Part shown: positions 1 to 12,826 of the stretch, one piece after another | How the letters are laid out: each line of letters begins with the position of its first letter | Numbering within the stretch: position 1 is the stretch's first letter | From: Linanthus parryae | Lineage: Eukaryota > Streptophyta > Magnoliopsida > Ericales > Polemoniaceae | Direction of reading: 5' to 3' | DNA: 64,000 nt | NCBI GenBank assembly: GCA_023055425.1 | Contig: JALGPY010000001.1 | Location: 113,689,057 to 113,753,056 of the forward strand | Translations under genes and position numbers: made by a program | The notes under the pieces: model-generated | Seen by the model: the letters and a program-made list of their open reading frames with translations, nothing else | What the model was told of the DNA's origin: nothing | Databases searched by the model: none

Positions 1-1942
1 GGATTGAAAATCATAATGTGAGAAATGTTTTTGATTTTGCTCGTGACGCGCAAAAAGGTAGTGTGGGGGGATTTGATAACTCTATATTAGAGTTATATTT
101 CTTCTACGTTTGTGTACCGTTTTGTGTAGTTTCCGGGTTGAATATATTAGAAATACACTATGAACTTGAGGAAATTGGATAAGCTTAGCTTTGAGTGATA
201 AATTGTTAATCCGGGCGTTTTTCACATTATTTACATTTATTTTGTCACTTTTGATCGCACTGGGTGTTTTCGTGTTGTGTTGGACAGAAAACAGTGCTCA
301 TGGATCAAGAGGAGGAGGAAAACGAACTTCAGAACATATGCGAAAGCTAGGGAGAGGAAGAAATTGGAAGAAAAGAGGACAAAGATGGGAAAAAGGGGTC
401 AAAGTGTCATTTTAGAAAGTTTGGATAATGACACTTAACACCCCCAATGAAGAATAGAAAAGAAGACTTAGAAAAATTGAGCAGAAGAAAAGTGAAGAAA
501 ACCCACTGAAGTGTAGGATCAAAAGTTGATCCTAGGATCAAAGCAGATCGCAGGATCACAATATGTGATAGCACGATCAAGTGGGCGGAGGTTGTGGAGA
601 AAAAGAAGAAAACTCACTGACTTGTAGGATCACAAGTTGATCCTACGATTAACAGCAGATCGCAGGATCAGATTTGGTGATCCCACGATCAGACAAAAGA
701 ATAGAAGCTCGATTAACAGCAGATCGCACGATCAGGATAAGGTGATCGTGCGATCTGAAGGCAGGACCAGCGTACTCACGACAAGTAGGAGGGGGCATTA
801 GGGTTATTAATTAATATTGTGAGATGATTAATTAATACACCCTAAGGTTAAGAGAAAGAGACACGTGAGGAAGAAAAAGGCCATCAACGCAAGGAGAAAA
901 GAAAGAGACGGGGATCAAGAGGAGGACTCCTCCTCCATTGAAGATCTAGGGTTTCATCTTCTTCTTCTTCTTCTTCTTCTTCTTCTTCTCTCAATCTTTG
1001 TATGGAGAAACTTGTAAGTTTTGTTTGGTTGATTATTCTTAGCTAAATACTTTGCTAGGCATCTCTACGAGAGCCTAGGGTTTATGTAAACGGTTATTTT
1101 CCGGATTTCATACTTTGTTTTATGCGTTTGGATTTGATTCTTCAATTGAATGTTAGTTTCTTGAACTTGTTGTTGATCTTAGTCTATTGACACGATTAGG
1201 ATATGATTTGATATTCAACGAAACTAGGGTTTATTTTGTGAATCAATTCATTCCTTAAAGTTAATATTCGTTCTAGTTACACGTTCTTGTTCTATGCTTA
1301 ATCTTTGGTATGAATGGAGTAGCTACCCGGACGTGCTAGCTAATTGGATGAGTGCACGACAGTGACTCAACCTAATTGTGTAGAGAATTTGAACACAATC
1401 CCGAATCACGGAGACCTAAAAGGACAAGTGTTAGGATTGGCCTAGTATGGGTAGATTCGGTAGGATTATTTAGCTGTTCCGTGAAACGGTGGGCCGACAG
1501 GACCCGTTATCGTACCAGTAGATGACCTGCTAGAACGGACCGGTAGACAACATGAGACCGAGAGGAGATTGTAGTTAACCGAGACGTAAAATGACATGAG
1601 ACCGATAGGAGATTGTCAGTGCAATTACCCAGCTGAACTAGAATAGAATTTACGTGTTACATAGTTGAACCGGAATTCGTCTACAACCCTAGGTAATCTA
1701 GAGATTGCCTAATTTCTCAATATCTTTTATTAAATATAAAATAAAAATACAAAAATATTAGCTTAGTTGTTATTTCAATTCTAAAATTCAATCAAATCTT
1801 TCCTCCTTCACCGTACTCTAAATTAAATAACTAATTAAATAATCTCAAGCATGTCCTCGTGGGATCGATAACTCGGGGTTGAAATACCACCCCTATATTA
1901 CTTGATCGTGCACTTGCGCATACGCGTTAAGAATCTGCGTCA
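1..1942 (+). mobile_element. 3' end and LTR of a Ty3/gypsy (Athila-like) element
   Basis: A purine-rich tract ending in GTGTGGGGGGATT (61-73) looks like a polypurine tract. It is followed at 74 by TG, which I take as the LTR start. The presumed LTR runs to a CA at 1942, about 1.87 kb. Its last 80 bases (a 'GTGGGATCGATAACTCGG' phrase, then a stretch rich in 'cttgcgcatacgcg') resemble the ends of Athila-type LTRs, as judged from memory. The LTR holds GATC-rich sub-repeats at about 515-750 and a TTC microsatellite at 957-987. Base 1943 onward is copia LTR sequence that starts internally, so this element most likely inserted into copia copy A; the rest of it lies left of the window. No coding sequence is visible. 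The boundaries and lineage are inferred; the 5' LTR is not in view. Confidence 0.55.
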
Positions 1943-3295
1943 ATATCATAACGATAGTAAGGGTTTGAGTATCAAAGTATCTTTTGGTTCTCCTTTGATG
2001 ACTTTACACGTGAAAAAGTATTAACGTCTCTACGACTAGTTCACTCCTAGGATTGAATCTGGATCCTTCAAGCCTTTGTTCTAGCTAGGATTGAAGGAAG
2101 AAGAAGAAGATCACGATCACGCAAACCGGAGCAAGTAGGGGGCGGCACCTCCTTGAGGCCAACTGGGTGAGGGGGGGGGGGGGCAAAGGGGCTTTGGCCT
2201 CTTTGTTGCTTTATCTCTCTCTCTCTCTCTCTCTCTCTCCTTATTTTTCTCTCCTACTGTATGTTATGAGCATTTGTTATGAGAAAAAGGTAGGAGTTTC
2301 CTTTATATAGTCCAACAACTCCTGACTGCATAAAAGACCCTATCCTAATCCCGTCCATACAGGGATTAGTCCAACTTTCAAATTAGTCCTACCAAGTTTG
2401 CAAGTAGTTGCGCATTGATCCGTCTATTTAATTAATTATATTAATTAATTACCAAGTCCGGTCTAATCCATAGGGAGTGTGACCCCATAGGTTTCTACTT
2501 AGTTGGTAGTAACAATTACTAACATGGAGCGGCCTCTAGCAAGACATCCACGCTACCCAACTAATAGAAATAGTCATCCGAAAAAACTTGTGCAAGTATT
2601 GTCTCATCCCTTTATATCTATGTCCGGATTGGACACGAGACATACAAGTCACACTCGTATATCAAATCCTTAGTTTCTCGATCATGGGAATTGTCTTATC
2701 CATGCAGATAACATCAGTATCCTATATTGATTTATATGAGTCTGGCCAGACATTCTATAAGCACCATGCCTCGAGTGGCAGTGGATATTTACTCCCTTTA
2801 TGTGGGAGGGACAAATTCTATCTATGTCACTACCATCTCTAAGCTTGCTTCCTTATTGTATCCGACTAATGCCTTTATTACTACTCAATTATGGTGTAGC
2901 GTTTGACGATGTCAAAACACGACATTCCACAACTAGATGATCTTGTGACTTCAAGTCTAAGGATGACAATATCGTTGTCACTTCAAGAAGCACTTGTGAC
3001 TTTACATAACCTGTATGTAGCCCTCTCGTTGTGGGTCAATCCAGTATGTTATTACTCCTAATGCATACCCATGTGTTGGATCGTGTTATCACCATATCAA
3101 TCCAACCCCATAATTGTCTTATAGTTGATCGTCCTGTTAATCAATATAATTAACCAGGGATATTTAAGATAAACAACACATTTTCAATATAAGAACTTCA
3201 TTTTATTAAATATCTCCATAAATAATACAATGAATGTTCCTAGCCAAAACATTGTTCATATTAAAGAGATTGCCCCTAGGGCATCTATTCGAACA
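1943..3295 (-). repeat. 3' LTR of copia copy A (outer end displaced)
   Basis: It matches 9003-10319 across its length, for example the shared stretches 'aagggtttgagtatcaaa' and 'gcctctagcaagacat'. It ends at 3295 (minus-strand start TGTTCGAATAG). It differs by small indels including a poly-G run (2171-2183) and a CT microsatellite (2214-2239). The short ORFs inside it are LTR sequence, not genes. Confidence 0.85.
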
Positions 3296-3435
3296 GTCTC
3301 CCACTTGCACTAGAGTCAATCCGGTGCATCTCGTATGCCTATATATCTAGTGTGTCCTTCACGCTTGCGCTGAACAAGTAGCTTTGTAAGCGGATCTGAC
3401 AGATTCTCATCTGTAGGAATCTTGCATATCTTCAC

Positions 3436-5007
3436 TTATCCTCTATCGATGATATCTCGAATAAGATGGAACTTCCTGAGTATGTGTTTGGATTTCTGGT
3501 GTGACCTGGGTTCCTTTGATTGTGAAATCGCACCAGTGTTGTCACAATACAACTCTACTGGACCCACAATGCTAGGAACCACACCAAGCTTAGTAATGAA
3601 CTTCCTAATCCAAACAGCTTCCTTTGCTGCACCACTCGCAGCAATGTACTCACCCTCAGTTGTAGAATCAGCAATCGTCTCTTGCTTGGAACTCTTCCAG
3701 CTCACAGCTCCTCCATTCAGGAAATACACGAATCCCGACTGAGATCTGAAATCATCTATGTCGGTTTGGAATCTTGCATCTGTGTAACCCCTTACACGCA
3801 ACTCTTCCTCTCCTCCATAGATCAAGAACATATCCTTAGTTCTTCTCAAGTACTTTAGGATGTTCTTGAACGCTATCCAGTGACTCACCCGAATTAGATT
3901 GATATATGCTTGTCATACTCAATGCGTATGACACATCTGGTCTTGTACATAACATGGCGTACATGATGGATCCTATGGCCGAAGCATAGGGTACCCTACT
4001 CATGCGTTCCTTCTCAATCTCATTGGAAGGACAATCATTCTTCGAAAGAATGATTCCATGCGACATGGGCAAGAATCCCTTCTTGGAATCTTGCATTTTG
4101 AACCGATTCAATACTTTGACTTAGGCCTAGCAGCTCCTTTGATCTATATCTATAGATCGTGATACCAAGTATATAAGCTGCTTCCCCTAAGTCCTTCATT
4201 GAGGAACACTTTCCTAGCCAATCTTTCACAGATTGCGGTATGGAAATGTTGTTTCCAACGAGTAGTATGTCATCCACATACAAGACTTGAAAAGCAACAG
4301 AACTCCCACTAACGTTCTTGTAGACTAAAAAAACCTTCTTGTAGACACAAGATTCATCTTCGTTCTTGATGAAGTCAAACTCTTTGACTACTTCATCAAA
4401 ACGTCTCCAACTCCTGAAAGCTTGCTTTAATCCATAAATGGATCGTTGTAGCTTACAGACTTCATTTGCATGCTCTGGATCCACAAAAACCTCAGGTTGT
4501 GTCATGTACACATCCTCGAGGAGTTTTCCATACAGAAACGTTGTTTTAACATCCATCTGCCAAATCTCATAGTCGTAGTAAGTTGCAACGGCAAGTAGGA
4601 TTCGGATGGATTTGATCTATGCGACTGGTAAAAAGGTTTCATCATAGTCAATATCATGAATCTGTCTGAATCCTTTTGCCACCAATCGGCCCTTATAGGT
4701 AATCACATTTACCATCCATGTCGGTCTTCTTCTTGAAGACCCACTTGCACCCTTAGGGTGGTTCCACCAAAGTCCATACTTCTGAGAGTCACTTCTTGTT
4801 GGTGTACATGGATTCTATCTCCGATTCTATGGATTTGAGCCACTTCTGAGAGTCAGGCCCTTTCACGGCCTCTCCATAGGTAGTAGGCTCATCATCTATG
4901 AGAGACGTGTAACCAGACTCAGTCACGAGAAGTCCATACCTCTCTGGCTCCTGTCGCACTCTACTTGACCTACGAAGCTCTTGTGTTACTTGAACATGTT
5001 CTTCCAC
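3436..5007 (-). pseudogene. copia reverse transcriptase and RNase H, broken
   Basis: This is the C-terminal half of the copia polyprotein, spread over several minus-strand frames. From the N-terminal side, 5007-4789 carries the RT entry region (ELRRSSRVRQEPERYGLL, then DSQKW). Next, 4556-4035 carries RT proper with MDVKTTFLYGKL, SIYGLKQAFRSW and the catalytic YVDDILLVGN. Then 4111-3836 has RVPYASAIGSIMYAMLCTRPDVSYAL, and 3888-3436 has RNase H with SGFVYFLNGGAVSWKSSKQ, STTEGEYIA and LYCDNTGAI. A working element would encode one continuous protein for reverse transcription. Here the frame changes near 4100 and 3850, and the 4557-4788 link is interrupted, so no active product is expected. Confidence 0.9.
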
Positions 5008-5069
5008 AACATTTGTGGTTCCTGTTCGTGTTCCATAGTAGGATCAGTAGTTTGTGGTTCTTGAATTTC

Positions 5070-6179
5070 TTAAAGTTCTACATTCCTCCCACTTGCTTCT
5101 TTAGAGACAAATTCTCTTTCTAGAAACACGACGGACCGAGCAAAAAATACTTTGTTCTTAGATGGATTGTAGAAGTAATATCCCTTAGTTTCCTTATTGT
5201 ATCCCACAAACTTACACTTATCCGACTTAGGCCCCAGTTTTTCTGATTGTAAACGCTTTTCATAGACATCGCAGTCCCAAATCTTCATCAACGACACTGT
5301 GGGACACTTCCCACTCAACATCTCATGCGGTGTCTTCATGACCGATTTAGATGGACACGGTTAATGGTGAAAGCTGCACGCAATATAGCATAGCCCCAAA
5401 TGATAATGGAAGATCAGTTTGACACATCATAGATCGAAACCATGTCTAACAGTGTTCGATTACTCCTCTCGGACACACCATTTCATTGTGGCATTCCGGG
5501 TTGAGTGAGTTGGGATAATATCGCACCCTCTCTAAGATAGTCGTCAAACTCTTGGCTCAAGTATTTTCCTCCACGATCCGATCGTAGAGCCTTGATACTT
5601 TTGTCAAGTTGCTTCTCTACTTCATTCTTGAATTCTTTGAACTTTTCAAAGAATTCAGATTTGGCCTTCATAAGGTATACAAATCCATATCTACTGAAAT
5701 CATCAGTAAACGTAATGATGTAGACATAACCCCCCGGAAGGCGTGACAAATGGCCCACATACATCAGTATGCACGAGTGCCAACTACTCACTAGTTCTAT
5801 CACCTTTATTATTGAAAGGGGACTTTGTCATTTTTCCCAATAAACAAGCTTCACATGTCTCATATGATTTAAAATCAAATGAGTCTAGAAATCCATCCTT
5901 ATGGAGTCTAGATACATGTTTCTTGTTTATGTGGCCTAAACGACAGTGCCATAGATAAACAGTATTTAAATCATTTATTTTAATCATCTTGGTATTTATG
6001 TTATAGACAGGATTATTTAGATCAAGGATATATAGTCCATTAAATAATTGCGCACTATAATAGTGAATACTACCAAAATAAATGGAGCAACAATTGCCCT
6101 TTATTGAAATAGTAAAACATTTCTTGTCCAAACATGAAATAGAAATAATGTTTCTGCTCATAGCAGGCAAAAATAGCAA
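5070..6179 (-). pseudogene. copia integrase with GAG-pre-integrase domain, broken
   Basis: Minus-strand segments in copia order. 6179-5784 holds the GAG-pre-integrase zinc region (LYILDLNNP, then WHCRLGHINKKHVSRLHKDG, then ETCEACLLGKMTKSPF: the HHCC ligands are visible). 5803-5483 holds the catalytic core (YIITFTDDFSRYGFVYLM, then IKALRSDRGGKYLSQEF), with the core aspartates in TDD and SDRGG. 5339-5070 holds the C-terminal part (MKTPHEMLSGKCPTVSLMKI, then FVGYNKETKGYYFYNP). The segments lie in different frames, and the region between them (5340-5482) has stops. Integrase would join the cDNA to host DNA; this copy is inactive. Confidence 0.88.
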
Positions 6180-6316
6180 TTATTTAATTCTAAAACTAAT
6201 CCTGAAGGCAGAGACAGCTCGTACACGCCTAAAGCCAATGCAACAACCTTTGCTCCATTCCCAACGCGCATATCTATCTCCCTTTAGCCAATCTTCTACT
6301 TCTCTTTAGATCCTGT

Positions 6317-7257
6317 TCATTTCGACAAATGTGAGATCCACATCCAGTATCCAATACCGAAGATGAAGAGAAAGTAATATTGACATCTATAAACAAAAAT
6401 ACCTGGTGGTGGTGGAATCACAATCCAAAGCCCTTTATCCTCCGGATACTTTGGGCAGTTCCTCTTCCAGTGTCCAGGCTGACTGCAGTAGTGACAATCA
6501 CCCTTAGTCACACCCTTGGCAACGCCACCAACAGGCTTAAGAGCAACTTCCTTGGATTTAGCAACTTCCTTTCCTTTTCCTTTGGAGGTAGAGGCAAACC
6601 TTTTGCCTTTTCCCTTTATGCACCATCATTATGGCATTTCTCTTTCCCTTGTTGATGATTTGCTCAGCTGTCCTCAACATATTGAGCATATATGGCAGAG
6701 GCTTGACGATCTCATTCATGTTATAGTTCATGATAAATTTTCCATAACTATCATGCAACGATTGCAAGATGAGATCAGTCGCCAACTCTTGGCCCATGGG
6801 AAACCCTAGGCGTGTAAGGCTCTCTGGGTACCTGATCATACTGAGCACGTGAGTCCCCACAGGGTTTCCATCTAACATATGACATTTGAACAATGCCTTG
6901 GAAACTTCATATCGCTCAACCCTTGTCTGCTCTTGGAAGAGCTGCTTTAAGTGAATGATCATATCAAACGCAGCCATGTTCTCATGTTGTTTCTGGAGCT
7001 CAGATGACATGGTGCAAAGCATAAGGCAGGCTGCATCATTAACATTGTTAACGACCTTTTGATGCGCCTTTATGGCTGCAACATAATTGTTTTCTAGACC
7101 TGCAGGAACTTCTTCCTCTAGAGTGTACAATTTCTTTTTCTTTCTTGAGAACGATTCTCAAGTTCCTGTACCAGTCTAGAAAGTTGGTTCCAGAAAGCTT
7201 GTCCTTCTCAAGGACAGAATGTAGGGAGTGTGATGAACTCGATGAGTTGTTTGCCAT
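6317..7257 (-). pseudogene. copia gag (UBN2 type) with zinc knuckle, broken
   Basis: The likely start is the ATG at 7257 (MANNSSSSSHSLHSVLEKDK, then LSGTNFLDWYRNLRIVL), the usual N terminus of this gag family. The frame shifts near 7130, and 7130-6558 gives the gag body (AAFDMIIHLKQLFQEQTRVE, then ELATDLILQSLHDSYGKFIM). 6511-6317 contains a CCHC knuckle, CHYCSQPGHWKRNC (C-X2-C-X4-H-X4-C), for RNA binding, followed by the start of the protease region. Gag forms the particle that packages element RNA. At least two frame changes make it a pseudogene. Confidence 0.88.
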
Positions 7258-8921
7258 TGGAATTATACAAAATGAAAAATATACAAGTTTTCGCATTTTG
7301 TGAACGAATTACTATATTTAATAATGGCTAGATTATTAAACATAGCTCCCACTATTTTTCTCGGATTAATAACCCTCAATATTAATGCGGAAAATATCAT
7401 TATATTTTCTAGTGGGTGTCAAGATTCATATTTCACTTATTTTGATCTTGCTTTGGCAAGTCACCCAAAATTAGTTATTTAGGTATGAACAATTCTATTT
7501 GCATCCTCATGCAATTATTGGTTCAATTGGGAACATAAATCCTTATTTATCCATCCCATGAATAATCCCAATTGGTCGCCTCTAGGCTTTTAATCTTATT
7601 AAAATCTCCTAGTTGCGTCCAACCTCTTACTTAAACAATTTCTCATTACTTGCTTGTGCCATCGCAACACAATCATGACAAACCAAGTCGCTCTGCTTTG
7701 GCACGCACGAGCTTAATAATCATGATCATGACGAGTGTTTAAGTAACGAGAAGACAAAACGCAATATTTAAATCGAGGGATTTTTCTTTTTCCAATTTCA
7801 ATTATTTTGTTGATGCATATCAACGGATCTACTTATTTTGAGTTGGAAAAACTCACAAATAAAAGATCCGGATTGTTAATTATCTTATTATCAATTTTGC
7901 ATGCATCAACCCATACACCAACGATAAATAATAAGACAATAAAATAAACAATCACAAAAGAAAAATTTACGCGATATGGATATGGCCTCTAAACTAAGAT
8001 ATTCTCAAGCCAATGAGAATATATATGAACCCTAAAAATAGCAAGCTCATCTCCAAGTGCCTCCATCCTTTTGTCCATGCTCCATAGCTTTTGTGGATTG
8101 TCGCAATCTAGTGGTTTCTCCATGTTCCTTCTTCAAATCTTGGCTATTATCTACTCTATCTAATTCTAGATAGCATCTAAACTGAATAGAGAGATCTCAC
8201 AAGTTGAGAAGAAGATCGGCTCGCAGGCCGTAAAACCTAATTAACTATTACATTAATTTGATCAGCTCGCAGGACGCAAAACAAACCACAAAAATAAACA
8301 TCCACAACAAATCACAACCTAAGGCCATATCCAATCACCATGCAAAAAGCACATAAACAGTTAAAATCCTATTTAACGCGCTTGGTCAATAATTGTTTTT
8401 GGACGTGCTAGGGTCAAAACAGTCCAATAGGGCTCACCTTGGATTGGCCGAAAAACCTAAAGGGACGCCACAAGGCCTAGGGACCGGCCGACCATAGGCC
8501 GCACGGTCAACTCGTGCGCGCCTAGGCCAGTTCGGCCCTTAGGCCGTGCGGTGTCTTGGGCGGCAAGGAAGGAGGCGGTCACAATGGGTTTCGAACCTCC
8601 TTGTGGGAGTTATTTCCAAAACAAATCCTACTCCTTGTTGCCCAAGTTTAGTTGTTTTCATACTTGAAAAACCCTTTTTTCAAGCATGTGCTCAAACCCT
8701 AGCCTTCTAGATCCAAATATTCACATCCTATGTGATTTAAACTCACTAATAATTCACATCATATGTAAAAATAGATCTTATTTGATTGAATCATATTCAA
8801 TTGCATCAAATATTCTTATTTTGTTCGTTTTACGCGATAAACAACAATTTAAAGTGTAAAACAACGAAAATCGTAACACATAAACTACGTTAATGTCTAC
8901 GACTTGTGGCTCTGATACCTC
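7258..8921 (-). other. 5' leader of copia copy A with tRNA-Met primer site
   Basis: A non-coding leader between the 5' LTR and gag. The primer-binding site lies next to the LTR at about 8906-8920 (minus strand GGTATCAGAGCCAC). Parts of the leader match the leaders of copies B and C, including AT-rich stretches near 7300-7700. A GC-rich block at about 8455-8600 contains an imperfect inverted repeat of the phrase 'aggccgcacgg'. I see no gene here. Confidence 0.7.
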
Positions 8922-10319
8922 TGTAGGGTTTTGTAATGGATTACGCAGTGGAAATAAACAATTAATCATCCATATAAGACCCTCCAAGGATCACAAGTCT
9001 AGATATCATAACGATTGTAAGGGTTTGAGTATCAAAATACCTTTTGGTTATCCTTTGATGACTTCACACGTGAAAAATTACTCACGTCTCTACGGCTAGT
9101 CCACTCCTACGATTGAATTTGAATCCTTCAAGCCTTTGTGCTAGCTAGGATTAAAGGAAGAAGAAGATGACGATCACGCAAACCGGAGCAAGAAGGGGGT
9201 GACACCTCCTTGAGGCCGACGGGGTGAGGGGCGACAAAGGCGCTTCAGCCTGTTTGTTGCTCTCTCTATCCTTGGTTTTCTCTCCTACTCAAAGTATGTT
9301 ATGAGATTTAATTATGAGAAAAATCTAGGAGTGTCCTTTATATAGTCCAACAACTCCTTTGTTGACTGCATAAAAGCCCCTATCCAAATCCCGTCCATAC
9401 ACGAATTAGTCCAACTTACAAATTAGTCCTACTAAGTTTGCAAGTAGTTGCGCATTAATCCTTCTATTTAATTAATCATATGTGATTAATTCCCAAGTCC
9501 GTTCTAATCCATAGGGAGTGTGACCTCATAGGTTTATACTTAGTTGGTAGTAACAATTACTAACATGAGGCGGCCTCTAGCAAGACATACACACAACCCA
9601 ACTAATAGAAATAGTCATCCGACAAACCTTGTGAAAGTATTGTCTCATCCCTTTGTCTCTATTTCCGGATTGGACAGGAGACATACAAGTCACACTCGTA
9701 TATCCAATCCTTAATAGTCTTATCCATGCAGATAACATCAATATCCTATATTTATTTATCTGAGTCTGGCCAGACATTCTGTAAGCACCATGCCTCGAGT
9801 GGCCATGGATATTTACTCCTGTTATGTGGGAGAGACAAATTCTATCTACGACACTACCATCTCTAAGCTTGCTTCCTTATTGTATACGACTAACGCCTTT
9901 ATTACTACCCAGTTACGGTGTAGCGTTTGACGATGTCAAAACACAACATTCCACAACGAGAGGATCTAGTGACTTCAAGTCTAAGGATGACAATACCGTT
10001 GTCACTACGAGAAGCACTCGTGACTTTACATAACCTGTATGTAGCCTTCTCGTTGTGGGTCAATCCGGTATGCTATTACTCCTAATGCATACCCATGTGT
10101 TGGATCGTGATATCTCCATATCAATCCAACCCCATACTAGTCTCATAGTTGATCGTCCTGTTAATCAATATAATCGACCATGGTTATTTAAGATAAACAA
10201 CACATTCACAGTCTAAGGAATTCATTATATTAAATATCTCCATAAATATTACAATGAATGTTTCTAGCCAAAACATTGTTCATATTAAAAAGATTGCCTC
10301 TAGGGCATCTATTCCAACA
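8922..10319 (-). repeat. 5' LTR of copia copy A
   Basis: A full LTR of 1398 bp. In element orientation it begins at 10319 with TGTTGGAATAG and ends at 8922 with CCTACA, directly before the primer site. It aligns with 1943-3295 and with the plus-strand LTR at 41921-43341. The outer flank at 10320 is TAACT; the matching target duplication should lie left of the window. Confidence 0.88.
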
Positions 10320-11605
10320 TAACTATGAGCGGATACCCTCAGTTTGTGCGTATGGTGGCCACATTACACATAGCAGCCAAAAGTATACTCAATTTACGGA
10401 GGAAGAGTGAGGGTGATGTGAACTTGGCTATGAGAGTTGGCTATTGTATCAACCACCAACAAGGAAAAGGTCCTCAGCAAATTGAAACGAAACAAAGAAG
10501 CATGATACGATAAGTATGGAAGATGATGTTTAAACATGGAAGAGGCAATGCCTTACGATAAAAGGAGTACAATAAAATTGATGATAACCCATTGGGGTGA
10601 ATGATGACTCGGTAATGATAGGGGAAGAACCCAAAAACAACAATATGTCAGCTAGGCAAAATAAGTGAAATTGGGGTAGTGCAGCACAAAGTAACGCAAC
10701 GAAGGAGCCACGGTGAAGAAACATAATACATTGCCTATGAAAAAGTATTGACAGTGCAATCAATACGGCTGAACTTGATAAGGGTCTTAAGGTGGAATCA
10801 AAAGGGACTAAAGACCAGTATAAAAAAGACAATCCCGAGGTCAAACAACCGACATGAGCCATACTCAATAAATTGAAAGCAACTACAAAGTTGAGGGAAG
10901 CGAAAACACAAGGGTCAAGGAGAAACGCAAACAGTGAACACAAGACCACCCACCCCGAAGGAAAAAAAGGAGGAATTATGAACATTTAGCCCACAACTTT
11001 CCAAGATAGCTGGCACAATAAGAAACGACCGTTAGCATCACCATTTTTGCATTTGCGTTAGTTTTTGCAATGCTGGTTATTTTTTTAGGTGAAACGACCG
11101 TTCCAAGGTGTGCTTGTGTCCATTGCTTGTGTATCACAAATTATGTATCTTTTTTAAGCTTTGGTGCTTCCAAATATGATGTGGTGAGCATTATTTACGT
11201 TTCTATCTGATACATTTCAGTTTCGTCCATTTCAATTCAGTTTTGTCCATTTTATGTATTTTTATCTTTAGCTTTATCTTAAACTTTACAGTTTTATCAA
11301 TTTTCTTTACTTTTCTATCAGATTTTCTGATGAAGGCGCCCTGGGGCCCATTTTTTGTTTTAGCTGGTAAAATAGTAATTATCGACTAAAACTGGCTAAG
11401 CCGGTTTATTTTCGTGGGACCAGAACGTACAGTAGCCTTTCCCAAAACAGTTACGCCACAAGTATTACACGCACATCTTCTCTTTGGGGAAGAGTTAAAT
11501 TCAAATTCAAGAAAGTAAATGTGAGGTTTAGGCACACTTCATGTTTTCTCCAACAGTAATTTTGATTTTTGGAGGAGAGCTAAAGTTTATGATACTGAAG
11601 AATTA
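10320..11605. other. no recognised gene
   Basis: I recognise no gene or element. An open frame on the minus strand (10530-10985) is hydrophobic and low in complexity, with no domain I know. The 11220-11340 stretch repeats short phrases like 'ttcagttttgtccatttt'. Confidence 0.4.
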
Positions 11606-12826
11606 AAGTTCAGCCTGTTTCAAAGGCTTGAATCTGTTTCAAGGCCTTGAAATTGCTTTCAAGGGTTTGAAACAATCATTGCAAAATACAACATGAGCTT
11701 AGGGGGAGTTTTTGATCTCATTCCAACTCATGATCTCCTATGATTGATTATATGTTATTTTATGATGAAATACAAATCATTCTACGATTCTAAACTGTGA
11801 TTAATCTATCTGTTTGACTAAGTGTTGCAGGGATATACAGTTGCCTATTTTGCAGGAATTAGTTCTTAAACTGGAATGTGCAGAAAAAGAAACTGAGCTG
11901 TTGATTTGATTCTGTGTTGGCTCAAATCTGATCTGAACCTTCCCAATTTACTCCTAAACAAAGTCAGGACAGTATCCTTGAAGATATTGAGCAACTAGCC
12001 GTTGGAGAAAGATGTTAGAAGAGTCAAGATTTGAAGCTATTTTCAGGAAAGTTTGTTGAGAAGATTCTGAAGATCTTCAATTCAAACAGGCTGCTTAAAA
12101 TATGGAATCACTGAAGAATTTCGTAGACACAACAAAGCACAATACACAGAAACATTCAACAACACAGAGGATTAACAAGCAAACAAGAAGCATATCTACA
12201 TCACTCAATCCAATCATCTGAAGAACATTGCATTCTCACTGAAGACTTAGTTCTCAGTGTTCTTCTCTTCTGATCTTCATTTGTTTATCATTTAGATAGT
12301 ACTTATAAATCTGATTCTCATGGATTGTTCAATGTGAATAATATAGAATTCTTAGTTAATCAATTAGCCAGAGCAGGTACTAGATAGGTTAGTGAGAACC
12401 ACAAGCTGTAACAGAGTAAGGCATCTCTCTGTGCTTGAGATCCAGGGCTTAGCTTTTGGTTAATAAGAATTGAGTTGAAAATCCTGCAGGGATTAAGTCC
12501 CTGAGGTAGAGACGTAGGTCCAAGTGGACTGAACTCTATAAATCATTGTGTCTCTTGCATTAACTTTGCTGCACTTTACTTAGCTTATATTTTGCTCAGA
12601 ATATGTTTCAGTTCAAGGGCTTGAAACTCATTTCAAGGCCTTGAAAACTATCAACATTCTCTTTACTTTATACTTTGATTCTAAGGACTTGAAACTCATT
12701 TCAAGGCCTTGAAATACTTGCTGCACTTCCGAAATTTCTTTGAAACCACTATTTTAGCAAAATTTGCAAAAGTTACCATACTCTATTCAACCCCTTCTAG
12801 AGTATTGATCCTGTACTTATTCCTAC
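11606..12826 (+). mobile_element. decayed SIRE-type copia LTR (solo or truncated)
   Basis: It is related, in opposite orientation, to the LTR at 43811-45014. Shared phrases include 'aagttcagcctgtttcaaag', many copies of 'caaggccttgaaa', 'gagacgtaggtccaagtgg' and the end 'ttctagagtattgatc'. It covers nearly the full LTR, but the start is degenerate (TTAAAG where the other copy has TGTAAG). No polypurine tract or coding sequence adjoins it, so it is a solo LTR or relic. Confidence 0.75.

Larger units (their letters stand above)
1943..10319 (-). mobile_element. Ty1/copia retrotransposon, copy A (minus strand, nested-into)
   Basis: Two related LTRs (1943-3295 and 8922-10319) flank an internal region with copia gene order on the minus strand: gag, protease, integrase, RT, RNase H. 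On the minus strand the 5' LTR (8922-10319) starts TGTTGGAATAGATG and ends ACCCTACA. It is followed by the GGTATCAGAGCCAC primer site typical of plant copia elements that use initiator tRNA-Met. A purine-rich tract (GCAAGTGGGAGAC) precedes the 3' LTR. The left LTR lacks about 81 bases of its outer end, where the Athila-like LTR begins. Every gene is broken by stops and frameshifts. Copies B and C downstream belong to the same family. Confidence 0.85.

Noticed and set aside
10530..10985. A 151-codon hydrophobic minus-strand ORF
   Set aside because: No recognisable domain, no neighbouring signals and biased composition; probably chance.
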